Shown one piece after another: positions 24,041 to 33,191 of a DNA stretch of 64,000 nucleotides. The translations under genes were made by a program, and so were the position numbers. The stretch is taken from NCBI GenBank assembly GCA_002423105.1, contig DIUT01000059.1:84738-148737 (forward strand), in the 5' to 3' direction. This DNA comes from Geobacter sp. UBA6151 (lineage in GTDB: Bacteria; Desulfobacterota; Desulfuromonadia; Geobacterales; Pseudopelobacteraceae). The stretch's first letter is position 1, and each line of letters opens with the position of its first letter. A model generated the notes under the pieces. It was not told the origin of the DNA. It saw nothing but the letters and a program-made list of their open reading frames with translations, and made no database searches.

Positions 24041-26421
24041 TACCAAACGACACCCTGAAACGCCTTGAGTTCGACAAGGTACTGAACACCGTTGCCGGAC
24101 AGGCCCGCAGCCTGCCCACACAAGCGGCCCTTGCCGCCATGAAACCCCTTTCCGTTCCGGCCGGCATCCGCAGACAGTGGGGCCAGGTGGAGGAGATCAG
24201 AACCCTGGAGCGCCAGCGGATCAGCCTGAGCATCTGCCACTTTGATGACATCAGCCCGCTCTTGGAAGAGGTACGTCCCGAAGGAGCGATTCTTCCTCCG
24301 CTGTCATTGCTACGCTTCATCCCGGTGTTGGAATCGCTGACCGCCCTGGCCCGGCAGTTCAACCCCCGCCAGGACATCCCGTTGCTCAAGTCCATCGAAC
24401 CGCAGCCGGTGGCCTTCAGTGATATCCTGGAGCCGCTCTCGGCAACCCTGGACGACGAAGGCAACATCCTGGACAGCGCCTCATTCGAGCTTGCAGCGAT
24501 CCGTAAGGCCAAACGTACTCTGGCGGCCAGGGTACGCAAAAAGCTGGAGGAGATCGTGCGGCAACACGAAACCGCCATCTTTCTGCAGGATGATTTCATC
24601 ACCATCCGCTCCGGCCGCTGGGTGATCCCGGTTCGGATGGATTCCAAGGGAATGGTACAAGGGGTGGTGCACGACGTCTCCTCTTCCGGCGAAACCGCCT
24701 TCATGGAACCGCTGGAGATCATCCCCTTTGTCAACGAACTGGAGAACCTCAGCGCCGAGGAAAAAGCCGAAGAAATCAGGATACTGCGCCGTTTGTCCGC
24801 CTGGATACGGGAGGATGCCGGTCGGATCGCCGCCTGTTTCGGCACCCTGGTGGAGCTGGACCGGCTGGACTGCCTGGCGGCCTATGCCGAACGCTTCAAC
24901 ATGGCAGTTCCTGAACTGTCCGAAGAGGGTCGCTTACGCCTGCTGTCGGCACGCCACCCGCTGCTGCTGGCCATGCGCGTCGGCAAAGCGGATGAACCGC
25001 CGGTGGTGCCGCTGGATCTGGAGTTGTCTACTAAGGCAGAGGCGGCGTCTCAGGTACTTGTCATCAGCGGCCCCAATGCCGGCGGCAAAACCATTGCCCT
25101 CAAGACCGTGGGCCTGATTACGATCATGGCCCTTTCCGGTATGCCGGTTCCCGCCTCCCCCTCCTCGGTCATCCCGATGCTGGACCACCTGCTGGCAGAC
25201 ATCGGCGACGACCAATCCATTGAACAGAGCCTTTCCACCTTCTCGGCCCACGCCGCGGCCATGGCCCGCATCCTGGGGCAGGCCGACCGCCGCAGCCTGG
25301 CACTGCTGGATGAGCTGGGTACCGGCACTGAACCGTTGCAAGGAGCAGCCATCGGCTGCGCAGTCCTGCACGAACTGCAAAAGCGCCAGACGCTGGTCAT
25401 CGCCACCACCCACCTGACCGAGATCGTAGGTTTTGTCCAGCGCACCCCGGACATGTGCAATGCCGGCATGGAATTCGACAGCATTACCTGGAGTCCGCGT
25501 TACCGCCTGGTCATGGGCGAGCCGGGGCAGTCCCATGCCCTGGAAACCGCCCGGCGCTACGGACTGCCTGAATCGGTCCTGGCTTTCGCCCGCGAACTGC
25601 TGGGCGATACCGGCAGCGCCTTTGCCAATGTCATCGAAGAATTGCGCCGCAGGCGGGATGATCTGGCAACTGAACTGGCAACCCAAGAATATGGGCGCAG
25701 ACAGCTTGAAGAACAAACGAACGCGCTTGAGCAACAACGGCAGGAGCTGGAAGAGCTGCGCCGCAGTATCGTGGAAAAGGGCCGTGAAGAAGCCCGCTCA
25801 GTGGTGGCCGCCACCCGCCGTGAACTGAACGGACTGCTGGAAGAGTTTCGTAAAGAGCGCCGCAAGGAAACGGCGGAAAAACTGCGCAACCGCGCCAGCC
25901 AGCTGGAAACCGCCTTTGCCCCTGCCGGTCAGACACCGCCATCTGCCGTCCTTCTGAAAGCGGGTGACACCGTCCATGTCCGCTCCCTGGGACAGAACGC
26001 CGTAGTGGTATCCGTCGATGCCGCGCGGGAAAAGGTACGGGTACGGGCTGGCCACATTGAACTGGAAGTACCGCTGCACGGGCTGATGATGCCGGAGGCA
26101 GGCAGCGAAACGTCAGCCTCTCGGCACAAGCAGCAAGTAAAATTCAAACCGGGAGCCTGGACACAAGATGCCGAGCCCTCTCCTTCCGAACTCAATCTGA
26201 TCGGCAAGCGGGTGGATGAAGCCCTGACCTTGCTGGAAGTCTGTATTGATCAAGCCATGCTGTCAGGACTGCGGGAACTGCGCATTGTGCACGGCATGGG
26301 CAGCGGCGTTTTACAACGGGCGGTGCGGGAGTTTCTGGGGCGTCATCCCCAGGTGGCGTCCTTCAGACCGGGCGAACCTCACGAAGGACGGGACGGGGCA
26401 ACGATTGCAGAGCTGGGGTAG
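24037..26421 (+). CDS. mutS2: MutS2 (Smr-domain MutS homolog)
   Basis: ATPase of the MutS2 group, linked to ribosome collision rescue and to suppression of recombination; it does not act in mismatch repair. Domains: N-terminal core, ATPase with Walker A GPNAGGKT (near residue 345) and LLDELGTGTEP, a long coiled coil (about 520-630), and a C-terminal Smr nuclease domain (about 717-794) with LRIVHGMGSG. 794 residues is full length. The coupling with a GGQ release-factor-like gene fits a translation-rescue context. Confidence 0.94.
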   Translation: MIPNDTLKRLEFDKVLNTVAGQARSLPTQAALAAMKPLSVPAGIRRQWGQVEEIRTLERQRISLSICHFDDISPLLEEVRPEGAILPPLSLLRFIPVLESLTALARQFNPRQDIPLLKSIEPQPVAFSDILEPLSATLDDEGNILDSASFELAAIRKAKRTLAARVRKKLEEIVRQHETAIFLQDDFITIRSGRWVIPVRMDSKGMVQGVVHDVSSSGETAFMEPLEIIPFVNELENLSAEEKAEEIRILRRLSAWIREDAGRIAACFGTLVELDRLDCLAAYAERFNMAVPELSEEGRLRLLSARHPLLLAMRVGKADEPPVVPLDLELSTKAEAASQVLVISGPNAGGKTIALKTVGLITIMALSGMPVPASPSSVIPMLDHLLADIGDDQSIEQSLSTFSAHAAAMARILGQADRRSLALLDELGTGTEPLQGAAIGCAVLHELQKRQTLVIATTHLTEIVGFVQRTPDMCNAGMEFDSITWSPRYRLVMGEPGQSHALETARRYGLPESVLAFARELLGDTGSAFANVIEELRRRRDDLATELATQEYGRRQLEEQTNALEQQRQELEELRRSIVEKGREEARSVVAATRRELNGLLEEFRKERRKETAEKLRNRASQLETAFAPAGQTPPSAVLLKAGDTVHVRSLGQNAVVVSVDAAREKVRVRAGHIELEVPLHGLMMPEAGSETSASRHKQQVKFKPGAWTQDAEPSPSELNLIGKRVDEALTLLEVCIDQAMLSGLRELRIVHGMGSGVLQRAVREFLGRHPQVASFRPGEPHEGRDGATIAELG

Positions 26422-26424
26422 TGC

Positions 26425-26736
26425 ATGAGCGACTTCATTATAGAGATATCCGAAGCAGAAATCAGGCGCGAACGGGACAAATCTCGCGAACTGCGCAAAA
26501 GCCGCTGGTGGAAAAACCGCTTGGCTCAAGGTCGCTGTCACTACTGCAACGGCAGTTTTCCACCCGATGAACTGACCATGGATCATATCGTGCCGGTAAC
26601 GAGAGGCGGCAAGGCCAGCCGCAACAACGTGGTGGCCTGCTGCAAGGAATGCAACAGCCGCAAGAAATACCTGCTGCCGATGGAATGGGAAGAATTTTTG
26701 GAAAAGGCCCGACAGAACGATGAGGAAGACAGATGA
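26425..26736 (+). CDS. HNH endonuclease family protein
   Basis: 103-residue protein with a zinc-supported HNH motif: CHYCNG, then MDHIVPVTRGGKASRNNVVACCKECNSRK. The His-Asn-Asn/His pattern and paired CxxC motifs are those of McrA-like HNH nucleases. It starts 3 bases after mutS2 and overlaps the HAD gene by 4 bases. Whether it cuts DNA is unknown; housekeeping HNH proteins of this size are common and uncharacterised. Confidence 0.85.
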   Translation: MSDFIIEISEAEIRRERDKSRELRKSRWWKNRLAQGRCHYCNGSFPPDELTMDHIVPVTRGGKASRNNVVACCKECNSRKKYLLPMEWEEFLEKARQNDEEDR

Positions 26737-27359
26737 CAGCACGTTACAAGGTAGTAATATACGACTGTGACGGAGTTATTCTGGACTCCATCGAATCCAA
26801 CTACATCTTCTACAACCGGATCATGCAAAGGCTGGGGCGTGAGCAGATTGACCGCTGCTGCGCCGAATCTGAGCAGGTGTTGCACACCTATTCCTACATG
26901 AACGTGATTGAACATTTCTTCGGCAATGATCCTGAAAAAGAAAAGGCTCTGGCCATCGGCAAAACCATTCGCTACCGGGAGCTGATGCCCTACATGAAGC
27001 GGGAAGAAGAACTGCTGGAAACCCTGACAGTACTGAAGGAACATGTGGAGCTGGCCATCTGCACCAACCGTGCTTCTTCCATGGAAATGATCATCGAGGA
27101 TTTTGGTCTGGAGGGGTTTTTCGGCTGCATCATGACCGCCGGCAAGGTACAGCATCCCAAGCCCCACCCTGAGCCGCTGCTGAGAGTGCTGGAGCATTAC
27201 GGCATTGCACCGCACGAGGCCCTGTTTGTGGGGGATAGCGCGGTGGATATGCAGGCAGCGGCAGCAGCCGGGGTACCGTTCATCGCCTACAAGTCCGAAC
27301 TGCCGGCCCTGGCCATAATCGAGCGGCACAGCCAGGTGCTGGACCATGTTTTCGGTTAA
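26733..27359 (+). CDS. HAD-superfamily phosphatase (phosphoglycolate phosphatase-like)
   Basis: Motif I DCDGVILDS with the nucleophilic aspartate, motif II in ICTNRAS, motif III Lys in KPHPEPLL, and motif IV VGDSAVDMQAA are all present. A helical cap lies between motifs I and II. 208 residues. Probable small-metabolite phosphatase; substrate not determinable. Last gene of the mutS2 run. Confidence 0.85.
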   Translation: MTARYKVVIYDCDGVILDSIESNYIFYNRIMQRLGREQIDRCCAESEQVLHTYSYMNVIEHFFGNDPEKEKALAIGKTIRYRELMPYMKREEELLETLTVLKEHVELAICTNRASSMEMIIEDFGLEGFFGCIMTAGKVQHPKPHPEPLLRVLEHYGIAPHEALFVGDSAVDMQAAAAAGVPFIAYKSELPALAIIERHSQVLDHVFG

Positions 27360-27404
27360 CAGTCCTCGCAGGAGGAACATCTCCCACACGAAAGGAGCAA
27401 CACC

Positions 27405-27998
27405 ATGAAACGACTGATCGCAATCATCGCCACCGTCACCGCCCTGTCAGTGCCTTCCCTGGCTCTGGCGGCCATTTGGAACATCGACGCGGAACACTCC
27501 AGCATCGGCTTCAAAGTGCGCCACCTGATGGTGGCCAATGTCAAAGGACTCTTCGAAAAATACCAGGGAACCGTTGAGATCGACGAAAAAGACATCACGA
27601 AATCCAAAGTTTCAGTCACCATAGAAACAGCATCCATCAACACCAACGTCACCAAGCGCGATGAGCACCTGCGCAGCGCCGACTTCTTCGACGTCGTCAA
27701 ATACTCCACCATGACCTTTGTTTCCAAAAAGGTGGTCAAAGCCGACGAAGGCAAGCTGAAGGTGACCGGCAATCTGACCCTGCACGGCATTACCCGCGAG
27801 GTGGTGCTGGATGTGGAAGGACCGTTAAAAGAGATCAAGGACCCCTGGGGCAACCTCCGTAGCGGTGCAACCGCAACCGCCCGGATCAACCGCAAGGATT
27901 TCGGCCTGAACTGGAACAAAGCCCTTGAAACCGGCGGAGTTGTGGTGGGGGACGAGGTGACCATCAACCTTGAAGTGGAACTGATCAAGGCCAAGTAA
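27405..27998 (+). CDS. YceI-like periplasmic lipid-binding protein
   Basis: Lipocalin-like YceI domain after an N-terminal signal peptide (cleavage near LALAA, residue 22). Typical stretches are WNIDAEHSSIGFKVRHLMVANVKG, the repeated DxxDAK-like strands, and LTLHGITREV. ATG at 27405 with AAAGGAG upstream. Family members bind polyprenoid chains. It is monocistronic, ended by a clear terminator. Confidence 0.88.
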   Translation: MKRLIAIIATVTALSVPSLALAAIWNIDAEHSSIGFKVRHLMVANVKGLFEKYQGTVEIDEKDITKSKVSVTIETASINTNVTKRDEHLRSADFFDVVKYSTMTFVSKKVVKADEGKLKVTGNLTLHGITREVVLDVEGPLKEIKDPWGNLRSGATATARINRKDFGLNWNKALETGGVVVGDEVTINLEVELIKAK

Positions 27999-28023
27999 AG
28001 CCGTATCAAATCATTATTAACAC

Positions 28024-28056
28024 AAGGGGTTGCCTGCATGAGGCAATCCCTTTTTT
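28024..28056 (+). terminator. Rho-independent terminator after the YceI gene
   Basis: Twelve-base stem AAGGGGTTGCCT / AGGCAATCCCTT with one G-T pair, loop GCATG, then six T residues. Confidence 0.92.
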
Positions 28057-28060
28057 ATTC

Positions 28061-28103
28061 TTGACAGCGGAAAGCGCCCCTGATAAATGAATGAACGTTC
28101 ATT
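28061..28103 (+). promoter_or_regulatory. Promoter and TetR-type operator of the efflux operon
   Basis: TTGACA (28061-28066), 17 bases, then TAAATG (28084-28089) preceded by TG, an extended -10. Immediately after it is a perfect 14-bp palindrome AATGAACGTTCATT (28090-28103), placed where a repressor would cover the start site. Related palindromes precede the second tetR and the SRAP-like gene. Confidence 0.7.
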
Positions 28104-28124
28104 TAAATTTAAAGAGGAACTGAC

Positions 28125-28706
28125 ATGGATGAAGTAAAACCTGACAAACGGGAAGCAATTTTACAGGCTACACTGCAACTGGTTGCGGAGCACGGCTTCC
28201 ACGACGCTCCCTGTTCACTGATTGCGGAACGGGCCGGAGTGGCGGCAGGCACCATATACCGCTACTTTGAGAACAAAGATGTGCTGATTCTGGAGCTTTA
28301 CCGGGAACTGGAAACAAAGATCAATAGCGCCCTGCTGGACGGCTACAGTCTGGACAAGCCGTTCCGGGAGCGCTTCATTCATCTGGTGACCGGCCTGTTG
28401 AATTTTTTCATTTTGCATCCCAAAGAGTTCAAATATATCGAACAGTTTCACAACTCTCCCTATGGGGTTGCCTTCCGCAGAGACCGGATCATGGGTCAGT
28501 CTGAAGACTGCGGCATCTATGTGGAGCTGTTCAAACAGGGCATCGCACAACAGGTTTTGAAAGACCTGCCCTTGGCCGTTCTGTGCGATCTGGCTTTTGG
28601 CCCGACCGTATCGGTGGCACGCAACCACATTCTGGGTGTTGTTCAGTTGGATGACAACCTGATTTCACAAATTGCCGCAGCCTGCTGGGATTCCATGAAA
28701 CGCTGA
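28125..28706 (+). CDS. TetR-family repressor of the RND efflux operon
   Basis: 193 residues; N-terminal helix-turn-helix with LVAEHGFHDAPCSLIAERAGVAAGTIYRYFENK and a ligand-binding helical domain. The second TetR (35733-36302) is a paralog: both share EQFHNSPYG and a similar C-terminus (HILxVxxLD, ACWDxxKR). The palindrome at its own promoter suggests autoregulation and control of the pump genes that follow 67 bases downstream. The inducer is unknown; fatty acid-like compounds are plausible given the lipid-related neighbours. Confidence 0.88.
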   Translation: MDEVKPDKREAILQATLQLVAEHGFHDAPCSLIAERAGVAAGTIYRYFENKDVLILELYRELETKINSALLDGYSLDKPFRERFIHLVTGLLNFFILHPKEFKYIEQFHNSPYGVAFRRDRIMGQSEDCGIYVELFKQGIAQQVLKDLPLAVLCDLAFGPTVSVARNHILGVVQLDDNLISQIAAACWDSMKR

Positions 28707-28773
28707 GCAAACTGACATAACCTGAACAACTATTCATTTTTACAACCTATTACATGACCACGAGGTGTCACAG

Positions 28774-29961
28774 ATGCGACAAATTACCTGCACACGACTG
28801 ATGGCTGCCACTTTGCTTCTGGCAACAGGATTGACCGTAACCGCCTGCGGCAATAAACAGGCCCCCATGCCCCAGTCAGGTCCACCGGAAGTGGGCATAA
28901 TTACCTTGCAGCCGCAAACGGTTGCACTCACCACCGAGCTGCCCGGCCGAACCTCTCCGCACCTGATAGCTGAAGTACGGCCCCAGGTGGGCGGTATTAT
29001 CAAAAAACGTCTCTTTACTGAGGGCAGCGATGTCCAGGCCGGTCAGGTGCTCTACCAGATCGATCCGGCAAGCTTTGAAGCGGCACTGGCCTCGGCCCGC
29101 GCCAATCAGGCACGGGCCGAGGCAACCCTGGGCTCAGCCCGTCTCAAGGCAGAACGCTATCAGGATCTGGTGAAGATCAAGGCGGTCAGCCAGCAGGACA
29201 ATGACGAGGCCAACGCTGCGCTGAAACAGGCCGAAGCCGATGTCGCCGCAACCAAAGCCGCGGTGGAAACCGCCCGGATCAATCTGGCCTACACCCGCAT
29301 AACCGCTCCCATCTCCGGCCGGATCGGCCGTTCGTCAGTGACGGACGGCGCCCTGGTCACCGCCAGCCAGGCCACCGCCCTGGCCACCATCCAGCAGTTG
29401 AGTCCGATGTATGTGGATGTGACCCAATCCAGCGCCGAGCTGCTCAAACTGAAGCAGAACCTGGCCAGCGGGCTTTTGAACAAAGGCGGCGTCAACCAGG
29501 CCAAAGTCAAACTGGTGCTGGAAGACGGCAGCCCCTATCCGTTGCCGGGCAACCTGAAGTTCTCGGAGGTAACTGTTGACCAGAGCACCGGTTCCGTCAC
29601 CCTGCGGGCAATCTTCCCCAACCCCAAACAGATACTGCTGCCCGGCATGTTCGTACGGGCCATCATTGAAGAGGGGACGGTTAATCAGGCTATCCTGGTG
29701 CCGCAGCGCGGCGTGACCCGCAACCCCAAAGGCGAGGCCGTGGCGATGGTGGTGGGAGCCGAAGAAAAGGTTGAGCCTCGGGTTATCAAGGTGCTGCGCA
29801 CCGTGGGCGACAACTGGCTGGCATCGGAAGGGCTTAAAGCCGGTGACCGAGTGATCCTGGAAGGAATCCAGCGGGCCCGTCCCGGCACGCCGGTCAAGGC
29901 TGTGCCGTTCGGGGCCAAACCGGCTGAGGGAAAGCCTGCTCAGCCGGCTGAAAAGAAATAA
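28774..29961 (+). CDS. RND efflux periplasmic adaptor (MexA/AcrA family)
   Basis: Membrane fusion protein joining the inner-membrane pump to the outer-membrane channel. Lipoprotein signal with lipobox TVTAC (lipidated Cys near residue 25). The lipoyl/hairpin/barrel order is visible: EVRPQVGGIIKKRLFTEGSDVQAGQ, a coiled-coil hairpin (about 100-170), then YTRITAPISGRIG. ATG at 28774 with GAGGTG upstream. About 395 residues, normal. Second gene of the tetR-adaptor-pump-channel-pldA operon. Confidence 0.92.
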   Translation: MRQITCTRLMAATLLLATGLTVTACGNKQAPMPQSGPPEVGIITLQPQTVALTTELPGRTSPHLIAEVRPQVGGIIKKRLFTEGSDVQAGQVLYQIDPASFEAALASARANQARAEATLGSARLKAERYQDLVKIKAVSQQDNDEANAALKQAEADVAATKAAVETARINLAYTRITAPISGRIGRSSVTDGALVTASQATALATIQQLSPMYVDVTQSSAELLKLKQNLASGLLNKGGVNQAKVKLVLEDGSPYPLPGNLKFSEVTVDQSTGSVTLRAIFPNPKQILLPGMFVRAIIEEGTVNQAILVPQRGVTRNPKGEAVAMVVGAEEKVEPRVIKVLRTVGDNWLASEGLKAGDRVILEGIQRARPGTPVKAVPFGAKPAEGKPAQPAEKK

Positions 29962-30022
29962 TAGGGCATATACGTCCCGCAGGACCTATATGTCCTAACG
30001 CTAAACCTCAAGGAGCCTTATC

Positions 30023-33000
30023 ATGGCCAAGTTTTTCATAGACAGACCAATTTTTGCCTGGGTTATCGCCATCATGATCATGCTGGCGGGACTCCTGGCG
30101 CTCAAGACCCTGCCGGTTTCCCAGTACCCGCCAATCGCGCCGCCCCAGATAACCATTAACGCCATGTATCCCGGCGCATCAGCCCAGACCGTGCAGGATA
30201 CCGTCACCCAGGTGATAGAGCAGAAACTGAACGGCATAGATAACCTGATCTACATGTCCTCCACCAGTGATTCCGCCGGAGCCGTGGCCATCAACCTGAC
30301 CTTCAAGGCCGGCACTGATCCGAACATAGCCCAGGTACAGGTGCAGAACAAGCTGCAACTGGCCACGCCGCTGCTGCCCCAGATCGTTCAGAAGCAGGGG
30401 ATTCAGGTGGTCAAGTCCACCAAAAACTTTCTGATGATGGTCGGTCTGGTTTCGGAAGACGGCTCCCTGGACCGCTATACCCTGACCGACTATCTGGTGG
30501 CCAACGTTCAGGACATCATCAGCCGGACCGAAGGGGTCGGTGAGTTGACCATCTTTGGTTCACAGAACGCAATGCGGATATGGCTCAAACCAGACAAGCT
30601 GAACAGCTACAAACTGACAACCAGCGACATCATCGCAGCGGTACAGGCCCAGAACGCCCAGGTCTCAGCCGGCCAGTTCGGCGGCACCCCGGCCGACATC
30701 GGCCAGCAACTGAACGCCACCATCACGGCCCGCACCCTGCTACAGACCCCGGAGCAGTTTGACAACATCATTCTGCGCACCAACCCGGACGGCTCCACCG
30801 TCAGGCTGAAAGATGTGGCTGACAGCAAAATCGGCACCGAGAACTACGATATCGATGGCCGTTACAAGGGCAAGCCGATCGGCGGCATGGCGCTGCGCCT
30901 GGCATCCGGCGCCAACGCGCTGGAAACCGCTGACCGGGTTAAAGCCAAAATGGCTGAGCTGGAGAAGTACATGCCGGCCGGGGTGAAGGTGGTCTATCCA
31001 TACGACACCACCCCCTTTGTGAAGGTCTCCATCGAAGAGGTGGTGCGAACCCTGATCGAGGCGGTCTTCCTGGTTTTTGTGATCATGTTCCTCTTCATGC
31101 AGAATATCCGTGCCACCCTGATCCCCACCATCGCCGTGCCTGTGGTGCTGCTGGGCACCATGGGGGTGCTGTCGGCAGCAGGGTTCTCCATCAACACCCT
31201 GACCATGTTCGCCCTGGTAATCGTGATCGGCCTTCTGGTTGACGATGCCATCGTTGTTGTGGAGAACGTGGAACGGATCATGGTTGAAGAAGGGCTGTCG
31301 CCCCATGACGCCACGGTCAAATCCATGGGGCAGATCACCAGCGCCCTGGTGGGTATTGCCACGGTGCTGACCGCGGTCTTCCTGCCCATGGCCTTTTTTG
31401 GCGGATCAACCGGTGTCATCTACCGCCAGTTTTCCATCACCATCATTTCGGCCATGATCCTTTCCGTGTTTGTGGCCATGACCCTTACCCCGGCCCTCTG
31501 TTCCACCCTGCTCAAACCGGTGGATAAGGGGCATGAACCGTGTGAAAGCGGCTGGTTTTGTCCGTTCTTCCGCTGGTTTAACCGGATGTTTGACACATCC
31601 CGCACCAAATATGAAGGGATTGTCAGCCGTTCCTTTGGCAAACCGATCCGCTATCTGGTGCTCTACGGCGGTATCGTAGCCATCATGGTCTTTTTCTTCA
31701 TGCGCCTGCCCACCGCTTTTTTGCCTGATGAGGATCAGGGATTTATCATCTGCCAGATCCAGTTGCCGGCCGGCGCCACCAAGGAGCGGACGATCAAGGT
31801 CATTGAACAGGTTGAGAAACATTTTATGGAAAATGAGAAGGAGGCGGTTGAAACCATCATCGCAGTGGCCGGTTTCAGCTTTGCCGGACGCGGCCAGAAC
31901 ATGGGCCTGGCCTTTGTCCGCTTGAAGGACTGGAAGGTGAGAAAAAGCCCCCATCTGAAAGCTCCGGCAGTGGCCGGCCGGGCCATGGCCGCTTTCTCCA
32001 AGATTAAAGATGGCATGGCATTTGCCTTTTCACCACCGGCAGTGGTTGAGCTGGGACAGGCCAACGGCTTTGACTTCATGCTGCAGGATCGCAGCGGCCT
32101 GGGCCATGACAAGCTGATGGAGGCCAGAAACCAGTTACTGGGGATGGCCATGAAGAACCCCAAGCTGATGGCGGTGCGCCCCAACGGACAGGATGACTCC
32201 CCCCAGTTCAAACTGGATATCGATGATGTGCGGGCCGGTGCGCTGGGAGTCTCACTGGCCAGCATCAATGAGGTGCTGGGCACCGCCTGGGGCAGCTCGT
32301 ATGTAAACGACTTCATTGAAAACGGACGGGTCAAGAAGGTCTACATGCAGTCTGATGCCAAAGACCGCATGCTGCCGGAGGATATCAACAAGTGGTATGT
32401 GCGTAACACCCAGGGGGAGATGGTGCCGTTCTCGGCCTTTTCCACCGCCCACTGGCAATACGGTTCCCCCCGCCTGGAGCGTTACAACGGTATGCCTTCG
32501 GTGGAGATCATGGGGCAGGCTGCACAAGGGGTGAGCACCGGCGAGGCAATGGCTGAGATGGAAAAGATGGCGGCACAACTGCCGCCAGGCATCGGCTACG
32601 AGTGGACCGGTCTTTCCTATGAAGAGCGCCAGGCTGGCAAACAGGCACCGGCCTTGTACGCCATTTCGCTTCTCGTGGTGTTCCTGGCGGTGGCAGCTCT
32701 GTATGAAAGCTGGACCATCCCCTTTGTCAACCTGCTGATGCTGCCCCTGGGGCTGGTGGGCGCCGTTACCGCTGTAACCTTCCGGCTGCTGCCCAACGAC
32801 GTCTACCTGCAGATCGGCCTGCTGACCACCGTCGGTCTTTCAACCAAGAACGCCATCCTGATCATCCAGTTCATCAAAGAACAGATGCATCAGGGGCATG
32901 AACTGGTGGAGGCCACCCTGTCGGCGGTAAAAATACGGCTGCGTCCGGTGATCATGACCTCGCTGGCCTTCTTCTTCGGCACCCTGCCGCTGGCCCTGAC

Positions 33001-33190
33001 CAAAGGGGCCGGAGCCGCAGCCCAGAACGCCATCGGCACCGCCGTCACCGGCGGGCTGCTGTCAGCCACCTTCATTGACCTGATCTTTATCCCGTTCTTC
33101 TTTGTGATGGTGTCACGGCTGTTCGGTCGCAAAAAGTACAAGAAGCATCCGGAGCAGCCTGTAGCGGCTGTTGCAGGGGAGGCGCACTGA
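30023..33190 (+). CDS. RND multidrug efflux transporter (AcrB/MexB, HAE1 family)
   Basis: 1055-residue proton-driven inner-membrane transporter with the usual two sets of six membrane helices separated by large periplasmic loops. The N-terminus FFIDRPIFAWVIAI is typical of HAE1 pumps and the proton-relay aspartate pair is in VIGLLVDDAIVVVENVER. The C-terminal half begins near residue 545. ATG at 30023 with AAGGAG. Works with the adaptor upstream and the channel downstream; substrates cannot be predicted but hydrophobic compounds are typical. Confidence 0.95.
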   Translation: MAKFFIDRPIFAWVIAIMIMLAGLLALKTLPVSQYPPIAPPQITINAMYPGASAQTVQDTVTQVIEQKLNGIDNLIYMSSTSDSAGAVAINLTFKAGTDPNIAQVQVQNKLQLATPLLPQIVQKQGIQVVKSTKNFLMMVGLVSEDGSLDRYTLTDYLVANVQDIISRTEGVGELTIFGSQNAMRIWLKPDKLNSYKLTTSDIIAAVQAQNAQVSAGQFGGTPADIGQQLNATITARTLLQTPEQFDNIILRTNPDGSTVRLKDVADSKIGTENYDIDGRYKGKPIGGMALRLASGANALETADRVKAKMAELEKYMPAGVKVVYPYDTTPFVKVSIEEVVRTLIEAVFLVFVIMFLFMQNIRATLIPTIAVPVVLLGTMGVLSAAGFSINTLTMFALVIVIGLLVDDAIVVVENVERIMVEEGLSPHDATVKSMGQITSALVGIATVLTAVFLPMAFFGGSTGVIYRQFSITIISAMILSVFVAMTLTPALCSTLLKPVDKGHEPCESGWFCPFFRWFNRMFDTSRTKYEGIVSRSFGKPIRYLVLYGGIVAIMVFFFMRLPTAFLPDEDQGFIICQIQLPAGATKERTIKVIEQVEKHFMENEKEAVETIIAVAGFSFAGRGQNMGLAFVRLKDWKVRKSPHLKAPAVAGRAMAAFSKIKDGMAFAFSPPAVVELGQANGFDFMLQDRSGLGHDKLMEARNQLLGMAMKNPKLMAVRPNGQDDSPQFKLDIDDVRAGALGVSLASINEVLGTAWGSSYVNDFIENGRVKKVYMQSDAKDRMLPEDINKWYVRNTQGEMVPFSAFSTAHWQYGSPRLERYNGMPSVEIMGQAAQGVSTGEAMAEMEKMAAQLPPGIGYEWTGLSYEERQAGKQAPALYAISLLVVFLAVAALYESWTIPFVNLLMLPLGLVGAVTAVTFRLLPNDVYLQIGLLTTVGLSTKNAILIIQFIKEQMHQGHELVEATLSAVKIRLRPVIMTSLAFFFGTLPLALTKGAGAAAQNAIGTAVTGGLLSATFIDLIFIPFFFVMVSRLFGRKKYKKHPEQPVAAVAGEAH

Positions 33191-33191
33191 T

